Origin: Paratractidigestivibacter sp963649365
Lineage (GTDB): Bacteria; Actinomycetota; Coriobacteriia; Coriobacteriales; Atopobiaceae
Direction: 5' to 3'
Length of the DNA: 14,607 nucleotides
Assembly (NCBI GenBank): GCA_963649365.1
Contig: CAVJHQ010000060.1
Span: forward strand, 1 to 14,607
Numbering within the stretch: position 1 is the first letter of the stretch; every line of letters starts with the position of its first letter. The notes below the pieces were generated by a model. The model was given only the letters and a program-made list of their open reading frames with translations, ran no database searches and was not told the origin of the DNA. The position numbers and the translations under genes are program-made. This document shows positions 5,665-12,732 of this stretch, in pieces.

Positions 5665-6108
5665 TTATTGCTTCTTTTTACGGTCGTCCCGGGAGCCGCG
5701 GTCGCCCTGGGCGCTCATGAACTCGGGCTCGGGGCCGCCGTCGCGGCGGGCGCGGCGGGCGGCCTCGGCCGCCTCGGGATTCTCCGAGCGCCTGACGTGG
5801 TCTTTGTTGACCTTAAAGGCCCGGTCGACCCTCTTCCACGGGCCCACGGACTCGCCGAAGCCCATCTTCAGGCCGGCGAGCGCCCCCGACATGAGGCCGA
5901 AGACGAGCAGGATGAGCATAAAGAGCCCGGTCAGGCACACCAAGGTCGTCGCCACGACGCCCGCGGCCAGGATCAAGACGTTCATCCAGATGTACTCGCG
6001 GCGGGTCACGCACCTCTTCGAGAGGATGTCGCCCGCGCCGACCCCGGCAAAGATGCCGAAGAGCAGGAAGAGAAGTGCGAGGACCGCGCCGGCAAAACCG
6101 AGGTCCAC
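5665..6108 (-). CDS. small integral membrane protein, unknown function
   Basis: A 147-residue protein with about three hydrophobic segments (about 4-27, 43-62 and 63-85, the last two almost continuous) and a basic, charged cytoplasmic tail (about 95-147, ending DDRKKKQ). I do not recognise the family. The start is a GTG at 6108, three bases after the stop of the dehydrogenase gene, with GAGGGGG about 8 nt upstream inside the end of that gene. Tight coupling suggests cotranslation with the dehydrogenase and perhaps a linked role, which cannot be named from sequence. Confidence 0.75.
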   Translation of the reverse strand: MDLGFAGAVLALLFLLFGIFAGVGAGDILSKRCVTRREYIWMNVLILAAGVVATTLVCLTGLFMLILLVFGLMSGALAGLKMGFGESVGPWKRVDRAFKVNKDHVRRSENPEAAEAARRARRDGGPEPEFMSAQGDRGSRDDRKKKQ

Positions 6109-6111
6109 GCG

Positions 6112-7182
6112 CTACGCCCCCTCGTGGCAGCAGCAGTGGCCGCCCTCGTGGCCGTGGCCCTCGCCGTGGCCGCCGCAGCACTCGTGGCCGTCCTCGTGGC
6201 CGTGGCCGCCGCAGCCGCACTCGCCGTCGCCGCCGCAGCAGCAGCCCTCGCCGTCCTCGGCGTCCAGGAGCGACCAGTCGAGGCCCGCGGCCACGGCGTC
6301 GCCCTCCTCGGCGTAGAGCAGCGTGAGCGCCTGGGTGCCCATGCGCGAGCCGCCGATCTGGCAGAGCGTGTCGAAGAGCGCGAAGGCGGTCTCGGCGCCG
6401 GGAAGCGCGAGCTCGGCGTCCTGGGCGGAGCGCAGGGCAAGGGCGACGTCCTTGCGCAGGTGCTCGGCCATGAAACCGGGCTTGTAGTCGCCGTCGAGCG
6501 ACTTGGGCGCGAGGCTGGCGGAGGCGCCGGAGCCGCCCGTGCCGCTCGCCATGAGGTCGAGGACCTTGTGCGCGTCGAGGTGGCCCTGCTCGGCGAGGGC
6601 GAGGGCGTCGGCGTAGCCCACCATGCAGGAGGCCAGGCTCACCTGGTTGCAGAGCTTGGCGGTCTGCCCGGCGCCGGCCTCGTCGAAGTAGAAGAGCTTC
6701 TTGCCGAAGGTCTGAAGAATCGGGAGCACAGGCTCCGCGTCCTTCTCGCTCGCGCCCAGGATGAGCGTGAGGGTGCCCGCCTCGGCGCCCGCCTGGCCGC
6801 CCGTGACGGGGCAGTCGAAGGCGTGCACGTCGGAAACCTCGGCGGCGTCGTGGATATCGCGCGCGAGCTGCGGGGAGCTCGTGGTCAGGTCGATCAGGTA
6901 GGCGCCCTTCTTCGCGGCGCGCAGGACGCCGTCGGAGGCAAGGTAGATCTCCTCCACGTCGTCGGGGTAGCCGACCATGGTAAAGACCACGTCGGCGTCC
7001 TTGGTGGCCTCGGCGGGCGACTCCGCCCACGCGGCCCCGCGGGCAAGAAGCCCCTCGGCCTTCTCCTTCGTGCGGTTGTGCACGGTCAGGTCGTAGCCGG
7101 CGTCGAGGATGTGGCCCGCGATCGCGGAGCCCATGATTCCGGTGCCGATGAAGGCCACCTTGGTGCTGTGCGTGTTGCTCAT
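6112..7182 (-). CDS. NAD(P)-dependent beta-hydroxyacid dehydrogenase with a Cys/His-rich C-terminal tail
   Basis: Residues 1 to about 305 are a typical 3-hydroxyisobutyrate / tartronate-semialdehyde reductase-type enzyme. It has the Rossmann motif GTGIMG (13-18), the substrate motif DCPVTGGQAG (123-132, normally D.PVSGG..G) and the catalytic lysine K176 in GAGQTAKLCNQ. The exact substrate cannot be read from sequence. The protein is 356 residues, about 60 more than usual. The extra part is a Gly/Cys/His tail: from residue 314 to the end (43 residues) it has 10 Cys and 8 His, in clusters such as CCC, CGCGGHGH, HECCGGH and HCCCH. It resembles metal-storage or metal-delivery tails (as in SlyD or HypB) by composition only. 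The DNA of the tail is low-complexity. The start at 7182 has AAAGG upstream. A hairpin with a T-run (7201-7242) lies just before that ribosome site. Confidence 0.88.
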   Translation of the reverse strand: MSNTHSTKVAFIGTGIMGSAIAGHILDAGYDLTVHNRTKEKAEGLLARGAAWAESPAEATKDADVVFTMVGYPDDVEEIYLASDGVLRAAKKGAYLIDLTTSSPQLARDIHDAAEVSDVHAFDCPVTGGQAGAEAGTLTLILGASEKDAEPVLPILQTFGKKLFYFDEAGAGQTAKLCNQVSLASCMVGYADALALAEQGHLDAHKVLDLMASGTGGSGASASLAPKSLDGDYKPGFMAEHLRKDVALALRSAQDAELALPGAETAFALFDTLCQIGGSRMGTQALTLLYAEEGDAVAAGLDWSLLDAEDGEGCCCGGDGECGCGGHGHEDGHECCGGHGEGHGHEGGHCCCHEGA

Positions 7183-7200
7183 TGGAACCTTTCGAATGCG

Positions 7201-7242
7201 AAAACCAAGCCGAAAGGGGTTATTCCCTGTTCGGCTTGGTTT
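7201..7242 (-). terminator. strong hairpin with T-run between degV and the dehydrogenase gene
   Basis: A perfect 13-bp stem pairs 7202-7214 with 7230-7242, with AGGG/CCCT able to pair in the loop. On the minus strand the stem runs into TTTT (7204-7201). It begins 9 nt after the degV stop and ends only 18 nt before the next ATG. It should end the hpf-degV transcript, yet no room remains for a promoter between it and the dehydrogenase start. Confidence 0.8.
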
Positions 7243-7251
7243 GATGCGAAG

Positions 7252-8292
7252 CTACTTGTTGCGGACCTTGCGGGCCAGGCGATCGGTGAACGAGAGGCTC
7301 TCGCGGCGATCCTTGCCCCAGAAGACGCAGGCAACCATGCCCGGGCCCACGTGCGCGCCGATGACCGGCGAGACGGAGCTGTAGATGATGGGCATGTCCG
7401 CGCAGCCGGGCTCCCGGCGCAGCTGGTCGCCGAGCCAGTGGGCGTCCTTGTCCGCGTCCGCCGAGACGATGCCCACGGGCAGCGGCGTGGCGCCGAGGTC
7501 CTCCTCCGAGAGGTGGTTGGCCTTGAAGTCGGCGATGATGGCGCGCAGGGCCTTCTTGCGGCCGCGGCACATGCCGCGCAGCGTGAGCGCACCGTTGAGG
7601 TCGTAGGAGAGCTCGGGCTTGATGTCGAGCTTGCCCCCGACCGTGGCAGCCGCCGGCGGGATGCGCCCGCCGCGGGCCAGCGCGTCGAAGTTCTCGAGCG
7701 TGAAGTAGCCCTGCACGTAGTAGCGGGCCTCCTCGACCCACTCCACGAGCTCCTTGGCGGAAAGCCCGTTGCCGGCCTGGTGAACCGCCTCGATGGCAAG
7801 AAGCTCCGCCGCGGCCGACGGGCAGAGGTTGTCCACCACGTAGATCTCGAAGCCGGGGTGGCTCTCGCGGACCATGTCGGCGGCCTGGCGCGCGGCGTCG
7901 ACCGACGACGAGAGGCCGCGGGTAAAGGCCAGGTAGACCGTCGGGACGCCCTTCTCGGCGGCCCGCTCGAAGACCTCGAGGTAGTTACCCGGCGTAACGG
8001 CCGAGGTGGTGGCCGTCTGGCCCTGGCGCATCTTCTCGTAGAAGTCGTGCGGCGTCATGGTCTGCCAGAAGTCGTCCTCGTGCTCCTGCCCGTCCATGAC
8101 GAACGAGAAGCTGATGGTCTCCACGCCGAGCGCGCGGATGACCTCCGGCGCGAAGTCGGCGCACGAGTCGACGATGATGTTGACGTTGGGCTGCGCGTGA
8201 TAAGCGCGGCCCAGGCGCGCAGCTTCCTGCGACGCCTGGGCGTTGAAGTCGGTGTTGTCGGTGCCCTCCTCGAGGGCGATGGGGTCGCTCAA
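7252..8292 (-). CDS. DegV family fatty-acid-binding protein
   Basis: A 346-residue DegV protein, a family that binds long-chain fatty acids and, in Firmicutes, serves as FakB in the fatty acid kinase system. The N-domain begins near residue 37 (VNIIVDSCADFAPEV). TTSAVTPGNY corresponds to the family's TSQPS motif. The C-domain contains ARGGRIPPAAATVGGKLDIKPEL, close to the usual KGGRI...LGxLLxIKP. The likely start is a TTG at 8292 with AGGAAGG upstream, overlapping the hpf stop 12 nt away; the next in-frame ATG would cut into the fold. About 36 residues precede the conserved domain. No fakA-type kinase gene is in the window. Cotranscription with hpf is likely. Confidence 0.9.
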   Translation of the reverse strand: MSDPIALEEGTDNTDFNAQASQEAARLGRAYHAQPNVNIIVDSCADFAPEVIRALGVETISFSFVMDGQEHEDDFWQTMTPHDFYEKMRQGQTATTSAVTPGNYLEVFERAAEKGVPTVYLAFTRGLSSSVDAARQAADMVRESHPGFEIYVVDNLCPSAAAELLAIEAVHQAGNGLSAKELVEWVEEARYYVQGYFTLENFDALARGGRIPPAAATVGGKLDIKPELSYDLNGALTLRGMCRGRKKALRAIIADFKANHLSEEDLGATPLPVGIVSADADKDAHWLGDQLRREPGCADMPIIYSSVSPVIGAHVGPGMVACVFWGKDRRESLSFTDRLARKVRNK

Positions 8293-8304
8293 AAAGCTAC
8301 CTTC

Positions 8305-8892
8305 CTACTCTTCGTTCTCCTCGATCTTGGGCTTGATGATACCGTACCCGCCGTTCTTGCGGTGGTAGATGACGTTGATAAGCCCGGTCGTGGCGTTGGT
8401 GAACACATAAAAATCGTGCCCGATGAGGTCGGTCTGGACGAGCGCCTCCTCCTCGGTCATGGGCACGAGGTCGATGACCTTCTCACGCACGAGCTGGTCG
8501 TCCTCCTCCTCGGGCAGCGGCTCGATGAGGGCCGCGAGGTCCTCGGCCGAGACGGGCGCGGGGTGGACGGCGTGCGCGCGCTGGCGACGGTCGACGACGC
8601 GGGTCTTGTACTTGCGAAGCTGGCGGGTGGCCTTGTCGGCGGCCTCGTCGATGGCGACGTACATGTCCTCGGCGGTGGCCACGACGCGCACGACGTTGTC
8701 GCGGACGAAGACGGTGACCTCGCAGGCCTTGCGGTCCGGGTTGGAGGGGTTCTTGTCCACGCGCAGAACGACGTCGCAGCTCATCGGGCTGATGTCGAAG
8801 ACCTTAAGGGCGTTGCCGACCTTCTCTTCCACATGATCGCGCAGGGCGTCGGAAACGGTTACCTTGCGTCCGGAGATCTTGATGTCGACCAT
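8305..8892 (-). CDS. hpf: long-form ribosome hibernation promoting factor
   Basis: A 195-residue long HPF (YfiA/RaiA superfamily), which drives 70S ribosome dimerisation and shutdown in stationary phase. The N-domain (about 1-105) has VDIKISGRKVTVSDALRDHVEEK and the paired-strand pattern with ATAEDMYVAIDEAADKATRQL. The C-terminal dimerisation domain (about 145-190) has TDLIGHDFYVFTNATTGLINVIYHRKNGGYGIIKPK. The start at 8892 has a very strong AGGAGGA site 5 nt upstream. A GC-rich hairpin (8916-8945) stands in its leader. It is followed closely by degV. Confidence 0.95.
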   Translation of the reverse strand: MVDIKISGRKVTVSDALRDHVEEKVGNALKVFDISPMSCDVVLRVDKNPSNPDRKACEVTVFVRDNVVRVVATAEDMYVAIDEAADKATRQLRKYKTRVVDRRQRAHAVHPAPVSAEDLAALIEPLPEEEDDQLVREKVIDLVPMTEEEALVQTDLIGHDFYVFTNATTGLINVIYHRKNGGYGIIKPKIEENEE

Positions 8893-8915
8893 AGGGTCCT
8901 CCTAACGATTGCCAT

Positions 8916-8945
8916 CGCGCGGGGCCGGCGTCCCGGTCCCGCGCG
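8916..8945 (-). other. GC-rich leader hairpin upstream of hpf
   Basis: CGCGCGGG (8916-8923) pairs perfectly with CCCGCGCG (8938-8945). The loop includes CCGG/CCGG, which can add pairing. No T-run follows on either strand. It lies 24 nt upstream of the hpf ATG, just before the ribosome site, so it may be a leader structure or the end of the preceding transcript. A T6 run at 8971-8965 on the minus strand (CCCGTTTTTTGGG) may mark the end of the solute-binding protein transcript, but no convincing stem precedes it. Confidence 0.4.
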
Positions 8946-9018
8946 TCGTGTCCTTCTCATACCCAAAAAACGGGCGGCAGGCGACGACGAGTGCATCCGG
9001 GCGGCTAAAAGGCCGCGC

Positions 9019-9969
9019 CTACTCGGTGGACGCCGTCTCGGTCGCCCCGGCGGCAGGCGCGGTGCCCAGGCCCTGAAGCATAGACGCCGAGGTCAGGGTG
9101 CCGATGCCGTTGCACCAGCGGGACTTGATCACGTCGAGCTGGCCGTTGCCCTGAACGGCCTCGACGGCGGTGGCCAGCGAGCTCACGAGCGTGGACTTGT
9201 CCGTGCTCACCGAGACTCCGACGGCCACGGGGGCGTCGAGGGTGCCGAGCAGCTGGACCCCGTCGTAATCCGAGGCAAGGTAGCTGCCGGAATAGGCGTC
9301 GCAGACCACGTAGTCGACGCTGCCGGCGGCCAAGGCCTCCATGGCCTCGTTGATGCTGGCGTAGCCCTGCTCGCTGCAGCCGAGGTTCGCGTCGGTGAGC
9401 GTGCGCTGCGAGACGGAGCCGGGCTGGACGCCGACCGTCTTTCCGGAGAGGTCGGAGGCCGAGGCGGAGGCGCCCTTCCCGAAGACGGCGATGGAGGTCT
9501 CGGCGTAGTCGCCCAGGACGGTCACGCCCGTGGCAGAGGCCGCGTCCGCCGTGGACACGCCCACGACGACGTCCACGTCGGTGCCCAGCTGGGCCGTGGC
9601 GCTCGCGACCGTGACGAACTTGACGGAGAGGCCCATGTGGTCGGCCACCGCGTAGGCGAACTCGACGCCGACGCCCGCGCTGGAGCCGTCGCTGCGCGTG
9701 ACGAGCAGGGGCGCGGTGTTCGTGGAGAGAAGCCCGACCGTGAGCGTGCCCGGCTCGACGAGCTCGGAGGAGTCGACGCCGGAGGCCTGCTGGTCCTTGA
9801 TGGCCTGCTCGGCGTCGGCGACCGACGTCGTGACGATGCCGAAGTTGCTCAGGAAGCCGAGGTCGACGTCGGGAAGGGTCACGGGGCCGATCGTGCAGCC
9901 GGCGAGGGTGAGGGCGGCGAGCCCGGCCGAGATGCTGGCGAGGGCGCGGGAGGTGCGGGCTGACTTCAT
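9019..9969 (-). CDS. orphan ABC transporter solute-binding lipoprotein (polar amino-acid type)
   Basis: A 316-residue lipoprotein. The signal peptide MKSARTSRALASISAGLAALTLAGC has the lipobox LAGC with lipidated C25. The mature part resembles family 3 periplasmic binding proteins: GTLTVGLLSTNTAPLL near the start of the fold, GVGVEFAYAVADHMGL (the usual GFDVDLA..ia...G), DVDVVVGVST, LSGKTVGVQPGSVSQ, and AMEALAAGSVDYVVCD. It would capture a small solute outside the membrane and deliver it to a permease, but no permease or ATPase gene is adjacent. The ligand is unknown. Many acidic ligand-site residues of amino-acid binders are replaced by Ser/Ala. The start at 9969 has only a weak GGGA site. 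A 544-bp gap lies upstream. Confidence 0.85.
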   Translation of the reverse strand: MKSARTSRALASISAGLAALTLAGCTIGPVTLPDVDLGFLSNFGIVTTSVADAEQAIKDQQASGVDSSELVEPGTLTVGLLSTNTAPLLVTRSDGSSAGVGVEFAYAVADHMGLSVKFVTVASATAQLGTDVDVVVGVSTADAASATGVTVLGDYAETSIAVFGKGASASASDLSGKTVGVQPGSVSQRTLTDANLGCSEQGYASINEAMEALAAGSVDYVVCDAYSGSYLASDYDGVQLLGTLDAPVAVGVSVSTDKSTLVSSLATAVEAVQGNGQLDVIKSRWCNGIGTLTSASMLQGLGTAPAAGATETASTE

Positions 9970-10310
9970 AGAACGGTCCCATCTGCTCGGCGCCCGGGGG
10001 CGCTTCTTTTTAGGTCAACGCGTCCTGCCCAGCTGACCTGGTCTTTGACCCCACACTCGCGCACCGGGGCCTTCGCTTTGGACGCCGCGGCGCCCGCCAC
10101 TTGCAACCCTCTCGCCCGCGAGGCCGTATGCCTCATAGGTATGACGGGCGGTGCGACTTACTTCTAGGACGAACCATGATCGCGCCTGCGCGCACGCCGA
10201 CGCTTACGTGGACCCCTTCGGCCTCGTCTACCTTGGGCTAAGGGCGCAGCGGGCGCGCCCCGCAACCACAGACCTGAGCAAGACGCGAGAATTATATCCA
10301 CCAGCAGGGC

Positions 10311-10339
10311 TTGATTCGGCCCAGAAGGCCCGGTATTTA
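10311..10339 (+). promoter_or_regulatory. plus-strand promoter-like site facing the 95-bp repeat copy B
   Basis: TTGATT (10311-10316), a 17-bp spacer, then TATTTA (10334-10339). Transcription would start near 10347 and run through the palindromic element at 10390-10484, antisense to all nearby genes. No protein gene follows in that direction. The hexamers fit the sigma-70 pattern but such matches also occur by chance. Confidence 0.4.
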
Positions 10340-10389
10340 TGCAGGCGCAACGAAACGGGCGCGAGCGGCGGGCCCTCGCCCGCTATTTC

Positions 10390-10484
10390 GTCGAGATGGT
10401 GCCCCAAGCACCACTTGGAGCGTTTCAGGGGCTCGATTCGCGCCACCTGGAACGCTTCAACCGCTGCTTGGGCACCACCTCGGC
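10390..10484. repeat. 95-bp palindromic dispersed repeat, copy B
   Basis: It aligns gap-free to 2130-2224. Outer arms are GTCGAGATGGTG (10390-10401) and CACCACCTCGGC (10473-10484). In this copy pairing extends further, as CCCAAGCA after the left arm is complementary to TGCTTGGG before the right arm. Direct repeats GCACCACTTGGAGCG (10408-10422) and GCGCCACCTGGAACG (10440-10454) have the same 32-bp period as in copy A. It ends 29 bp from the stop codon of comF. Confidence 0.75.
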
Positions 10485-10513
10485 GCGTTTCTTCCCGCCT
10501 TCGCGGCGAGGCG

Positions 10514-11239
10514 TCACCACACGCGGATCAGCGAGCAGGCCGTGACGGGCGCAGCGCCGCGGGCAAGAAGCGCCCGGGTCGCCTCCCGCACGGAGGCGCC
10601 GGTGGTCACGACGTCGTCGACGAGCAGCAGCCGCAGCCCCGAGACGTCCTCGACGACGCTCATGGTCCCGGCGAGGTTGGCGACCCTCCCCTCTCGGCCG
10701 AGGCCGCGCTGGTCGGAGGCCTTGCGGCGGGCGAGCACGTCCGCAAGAGGCAGCCCGAGCATGCGCGCGAGCTCGCGGGCCGTGAGCTCCATGTGGTCGT
10801 AGCCGCGCCGCTCGAAGGCCTCGGCCGTGGCGGGGACGAAGCAGACGGCGTCGAGCGAGCCCGCGTCGAAGCGCGGGCGGCCGTCGGGCGCCGGCCAGGC
10901 GGACGCCTCCTCGAGGGCCGTGAGCATGGCGGCGGCGTTGACGGGGGCCAGCCGGAGCTCGTGGTAGTCCTTGAGGCAGGTGGCCATGCGCGGCGCGGCC
11001 CCCGTGAAGCCGAGCGCCGAGACGACCGCGCGCGTCTCCCAGTCGCCCTCGCAGCCCGAGCACGTGAGGTTGCCGAACGCCGCGCCGCAGACGGGGCAGG
11101 CCAGCCGCTGCTCGATCCAGGGGAGCTCGGCGCGGCACTCGTCGCACAGCAGCTCGCCCGGCATCTCGCAGCCCACGCAGCGCGTCGGGTACAGGAGCTC
11201 GAGGGCCGCGTCGGCGGCCTTCTTCGCGAATCCGCGCAC
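10514..11239 (-). CDS. comF: ComF-family phosphoribosyltransferase-like protein
   Basis: A 241-residue ComF/GntX-type protein. An N-terminal zinc-ribbon region carries C21, C24, C32, C35 and C48, C51, C60, C63 (CVGC...CDEC...CPVC...CSGC). A type I phosphoribosyltransferase domain follows, with VPATAEAFERRGYDHMELTA and the PRPP-binding loop LLLVDDVVTTGAS near 205-217. In competent bacteria ComF is needed for DNA uptake and handling; in many others its role is unknown. The start is a GTG at 11239 with GGGAGGG upstream. It is the last gene of the rsmA-tatD-yccF-comF run, 15 nt after the yccF-like stop. No comEA or comEC is in the window, although an EndA-type nuclease lies about 9 kb away. Confidence 0.92.
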   Translation of the reverse strand: MRGFAKKAADAALELLYPTRCVGCEMPGELLCDECRAELPWIEQRLACPVCGAAFGNLTCSGCEGDWETRAVVSALGFTGAAPRMATCLKDYHELRLAPVNAAAMLTALEEASAWPAPDGRPRFDAGSLDAVCFVPATAEAFERRGYDHMELTARELARMLGLPLADVLARRKASDQRGLGREGRVANLAGTMSVVEDVSGLRLLLVDDVVTTGASVREATRALLARGAAPVTACSLIRVW

Positions 11240-11254
11240 GCGCGCCCTCCCTTC

Positions 11255-11617
11255 TCAGCAGACCTGCGCGCCGAAGGGACAGAGGGCGAGCTTGGCCATC
11301 TTGAAGAGCTGCACGCCGAAGGGGATGCCGACGACGGTGAAGCAGAAGCAGAGGCCGAAGAACGCGTAGACCATCGCCATCCAGATGCCCGCTATAAGCA
11401 GCCAGACCAGGTTGGCGACGAGGCTCGGGGCGCCGCCGCCGTAGACGACCGTGCGGCCGAACGGCACGAGGGTGAGCGTCGCCATCTTCATGCACTGGCG
11501 TCCCAGCGGGATGCCGAGGACGGTCACGTAGCAGACGATGCCCGCGGCGAGCCACCACAGGGCCGTGAGCCAGCCGCCGGTGCAGATCCAGATGAGGTTG
11601 CCGATCAAGGAAAGCAT
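11255..11617 (-). CDS. YccF-family inner membrane protein
   Basis: A 120-residue membrane protein built of two similar halves, each with a hydrophobic segment followed by a GIP(L/F)G motif: GIPLGRQCMKMATLTLVPFG (about 36-55) and GIPFGVQLFKMAKLALCPFG (about 97-116). This duplicated pattern is that of the YccF domain (DUF307), whose function is not established. The start at 11617 (MLSLIGNLIW) fits the family, and an upstream ORF extension would overlap tatD and is rejected. It begins 10 nt after the tatD stop. Confidence 0.88.
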   Translation of the reverse strand: MLSLIGNLIWICTGGWLTALWWLAAGIVCYVTVLGIPLGRQCMKMATLTLVPFGRTVVYGGGAPSLVANLVWLLIAGIWMAMVYAFFGLCFCFTVVGIPFGVQLFKMAKLALCPFGAQVC

Positions 11618-11627
11618 CGTCTCTCGC

Positions 11628-12665
11628 CTAACCCTCGCGGACGGGCTCGCCGGTCGGCAGGCCGAAGAGCTCGCAGGCGTTGCGCCACAGCGCGCGATAG
11701 GTGCTCTCGGGGCGGCCGACGCCGGCCTCGGAGCGGACCTGGGCCACGAGCGCCGCGGTGAAGGCGACCATGGCCGGCTCGCACTCCTCGCCGCGCAGGG
11801 GAACGGGCGCCATGTAGGGGCAGTCCGTCTCGGTGATGACGTAGCGCTCGGGCGTGTAGGCAAGGGCCTGGCGGATCTCGTCGGAGCGCGAGAAGGTGGC
11901 CGCGCCGCCGTAGGCAATGTGGCAGCCGAGCTGCTTGTAGTCCTCCATCACGTGCTTGTTCGAGGTAAAGCAGTGCAGGTCGCAGCCGGCCTCGGGCACG
12001 CCCTCCTCGCGCAGGATATCGGCGGCCATGCGGTGAGCCGTGCAGCCGGCGTCGCCCGCGGCGTCACGGATGTGGAGCTCGGCCGGCAGGTTGAGCTCAC
12101 GGGCCAGGCGCAGCTGGCGTCGGAAGGCGTCGACCTGGACCTCGGGGGCGACCTCGTTGTAGGGGCCGAAATCGAGGCCGATCTCGCCCACGCCGACGGC
12201 TCGGTCGCTGGCGAGGAGCTCGCGGGCAAGGGCCTCAGCCGCGTCGTCGTAGCCCGCGGCGCCGTAGGGGTGCGTGCCCGCGACGATGCGCACGTTGTCG
12301 AGAAGGTCGGGGACGTCCCAGCCCTCGAACGCAGGCACCGCAAAACCGTGCTCGGCGGCCTCGTCAAGACAGTCCCGCGCTATCCGGATATGCGTGGCCA
12401 GGAAGTCCTCGAGCTCCGAGGCGCCCGCCCACTTGCGCGGGAACTCCCCCACCGGGTCGATCGGCACCACGAGCAGCCGGACGCCGGCGAGCGCCGCGCG
12501 GGCAAGCGCGAGCGCGGGGTCGTGGGCCTTAAGGCTGCCCAGGTGGCCGTGGGTGTCGGCGAGCGGCGCCAGGGGCGTCGGCATCGGGCAGGCGCGGCCC
12601 TTCGAGTCGTGGAAGAGCTCGCCGTCGGCGAGCATGAGGTGGTCGAGGACCTTGAGTTCGGACAT
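11628..12665 (-). CDS. tatD: TatD-family metal-dependent hydrolase (DNase)
   Basis: A 345-residue TatD/YcfH family protein, members of which are Mg-dependent 3'-5' nucleases with a TIM-barrel fold. The metal-site motifs are present: DTHGHLG (37-43), GEIGLDF, HIRD, HCF and TETDCPY. It is longer than usual (about 260), with about 32 extra N-terminal residues before the first motif and an insertion (ASELEDFLATHIRIARDCLDEAAEHG) before GWDVPDLLDNVRIVAGTHPYGA. The ATG at 12665 has only a purine-rich AAGAAAGAAGAA upstream; an internal Met (28) could also start it. It lies 67 nt after rsmA, a common arrangement. Confidence 0.93.
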   Translation of the reverse strand: MSELKVLDHLMLADGELFHDSKGRACPMPTPLAPLADTHGHLGSLKAHDPALALARAALAGVRLLVVPIDPVGEFPRKWAGASELEDFLATHIRIARDCLDEAAEHGFAVPAFEGWDVPDLLDNVRIVAGTHPYGAAGYDDAAEALARELLASDRAVGVGEIGLDFGPYNEVAPEVQVDAFRRQLRLARELNLPAELHIRDAAGDAGCTAHRMAADILREEGVPEAGCDLHCFTSNKHVMEDYKQLGCHIAYGGAATFSRSDEIRQALAYTPERYVITETDCPYMAPVPLRGEECEPAMVAFTAALVAQVRSEAGVGRPESTYRALWRNACELFGLPTGEPVREG

Positions 12666-12732
12666 GGTTCTTCTTTCTTGCGCGGCGGGAGTCGTTGGCC
12701 CGGGCTCGCCGCCGATGAATATGCGGCGCCCG

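Larger units (their letters stand above)
9970..10513. other. 544-bp non-coding gap with repeat and promoter-like signals
   Basis: No gene is supported here; the long plus-strand ORF that crosses it is antisense to comF and tatD. It contains copy B of the 95-bp repeat (10390-10484), a plus-strand promoter-like site (10311-10339), and on the minus strand a perfect TATAAT (10296-10291) without a recognisable -35. Near the solute-binding gene, AGGTCA (10012-10017), TGACCT (10034-10039) and TGACC (10046-10050) form repeated half-sites, possibly an operator. If the TATAAT is used, the solute-binding mRNA would have a leader of about 315 nt. I recognise no known riboswitch in it. Confidence 0.45.

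Noticed and set aside
6115..6243. Possible CRISPR or tandem repeat array in the low-complexity DNA
   Set aside because: The repetition follows from Gly/Cys/His codons of the dehydrogenase tail; there are no regular repeat-spacer units.
5626..9963. A 1445-codon plus-strand open frame
   Set aside because: It is antisense to several well-supported minus-strand genes (membrane protein, dehydrogenase, degV, hpf, solute-binding protein). Its translation is Ala/Arg/Val/Leu-rich with no domain, a usual artefact of GC-rich codon bias.
674..11239. A competence cluster formed by the EndA-like nuclease and ComF
   Set aside because: The genes are about 9 kb apart with unrelated genes between and no comEA, comEC or pilus genes; a functional link cannot be claimed.
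11618..11917. N-terminal extension of the YccF-like protein
   Set aside because: It is antiframe shadow of tatD (same strand, other frame) and precedes the natural family start MLSLIGN.
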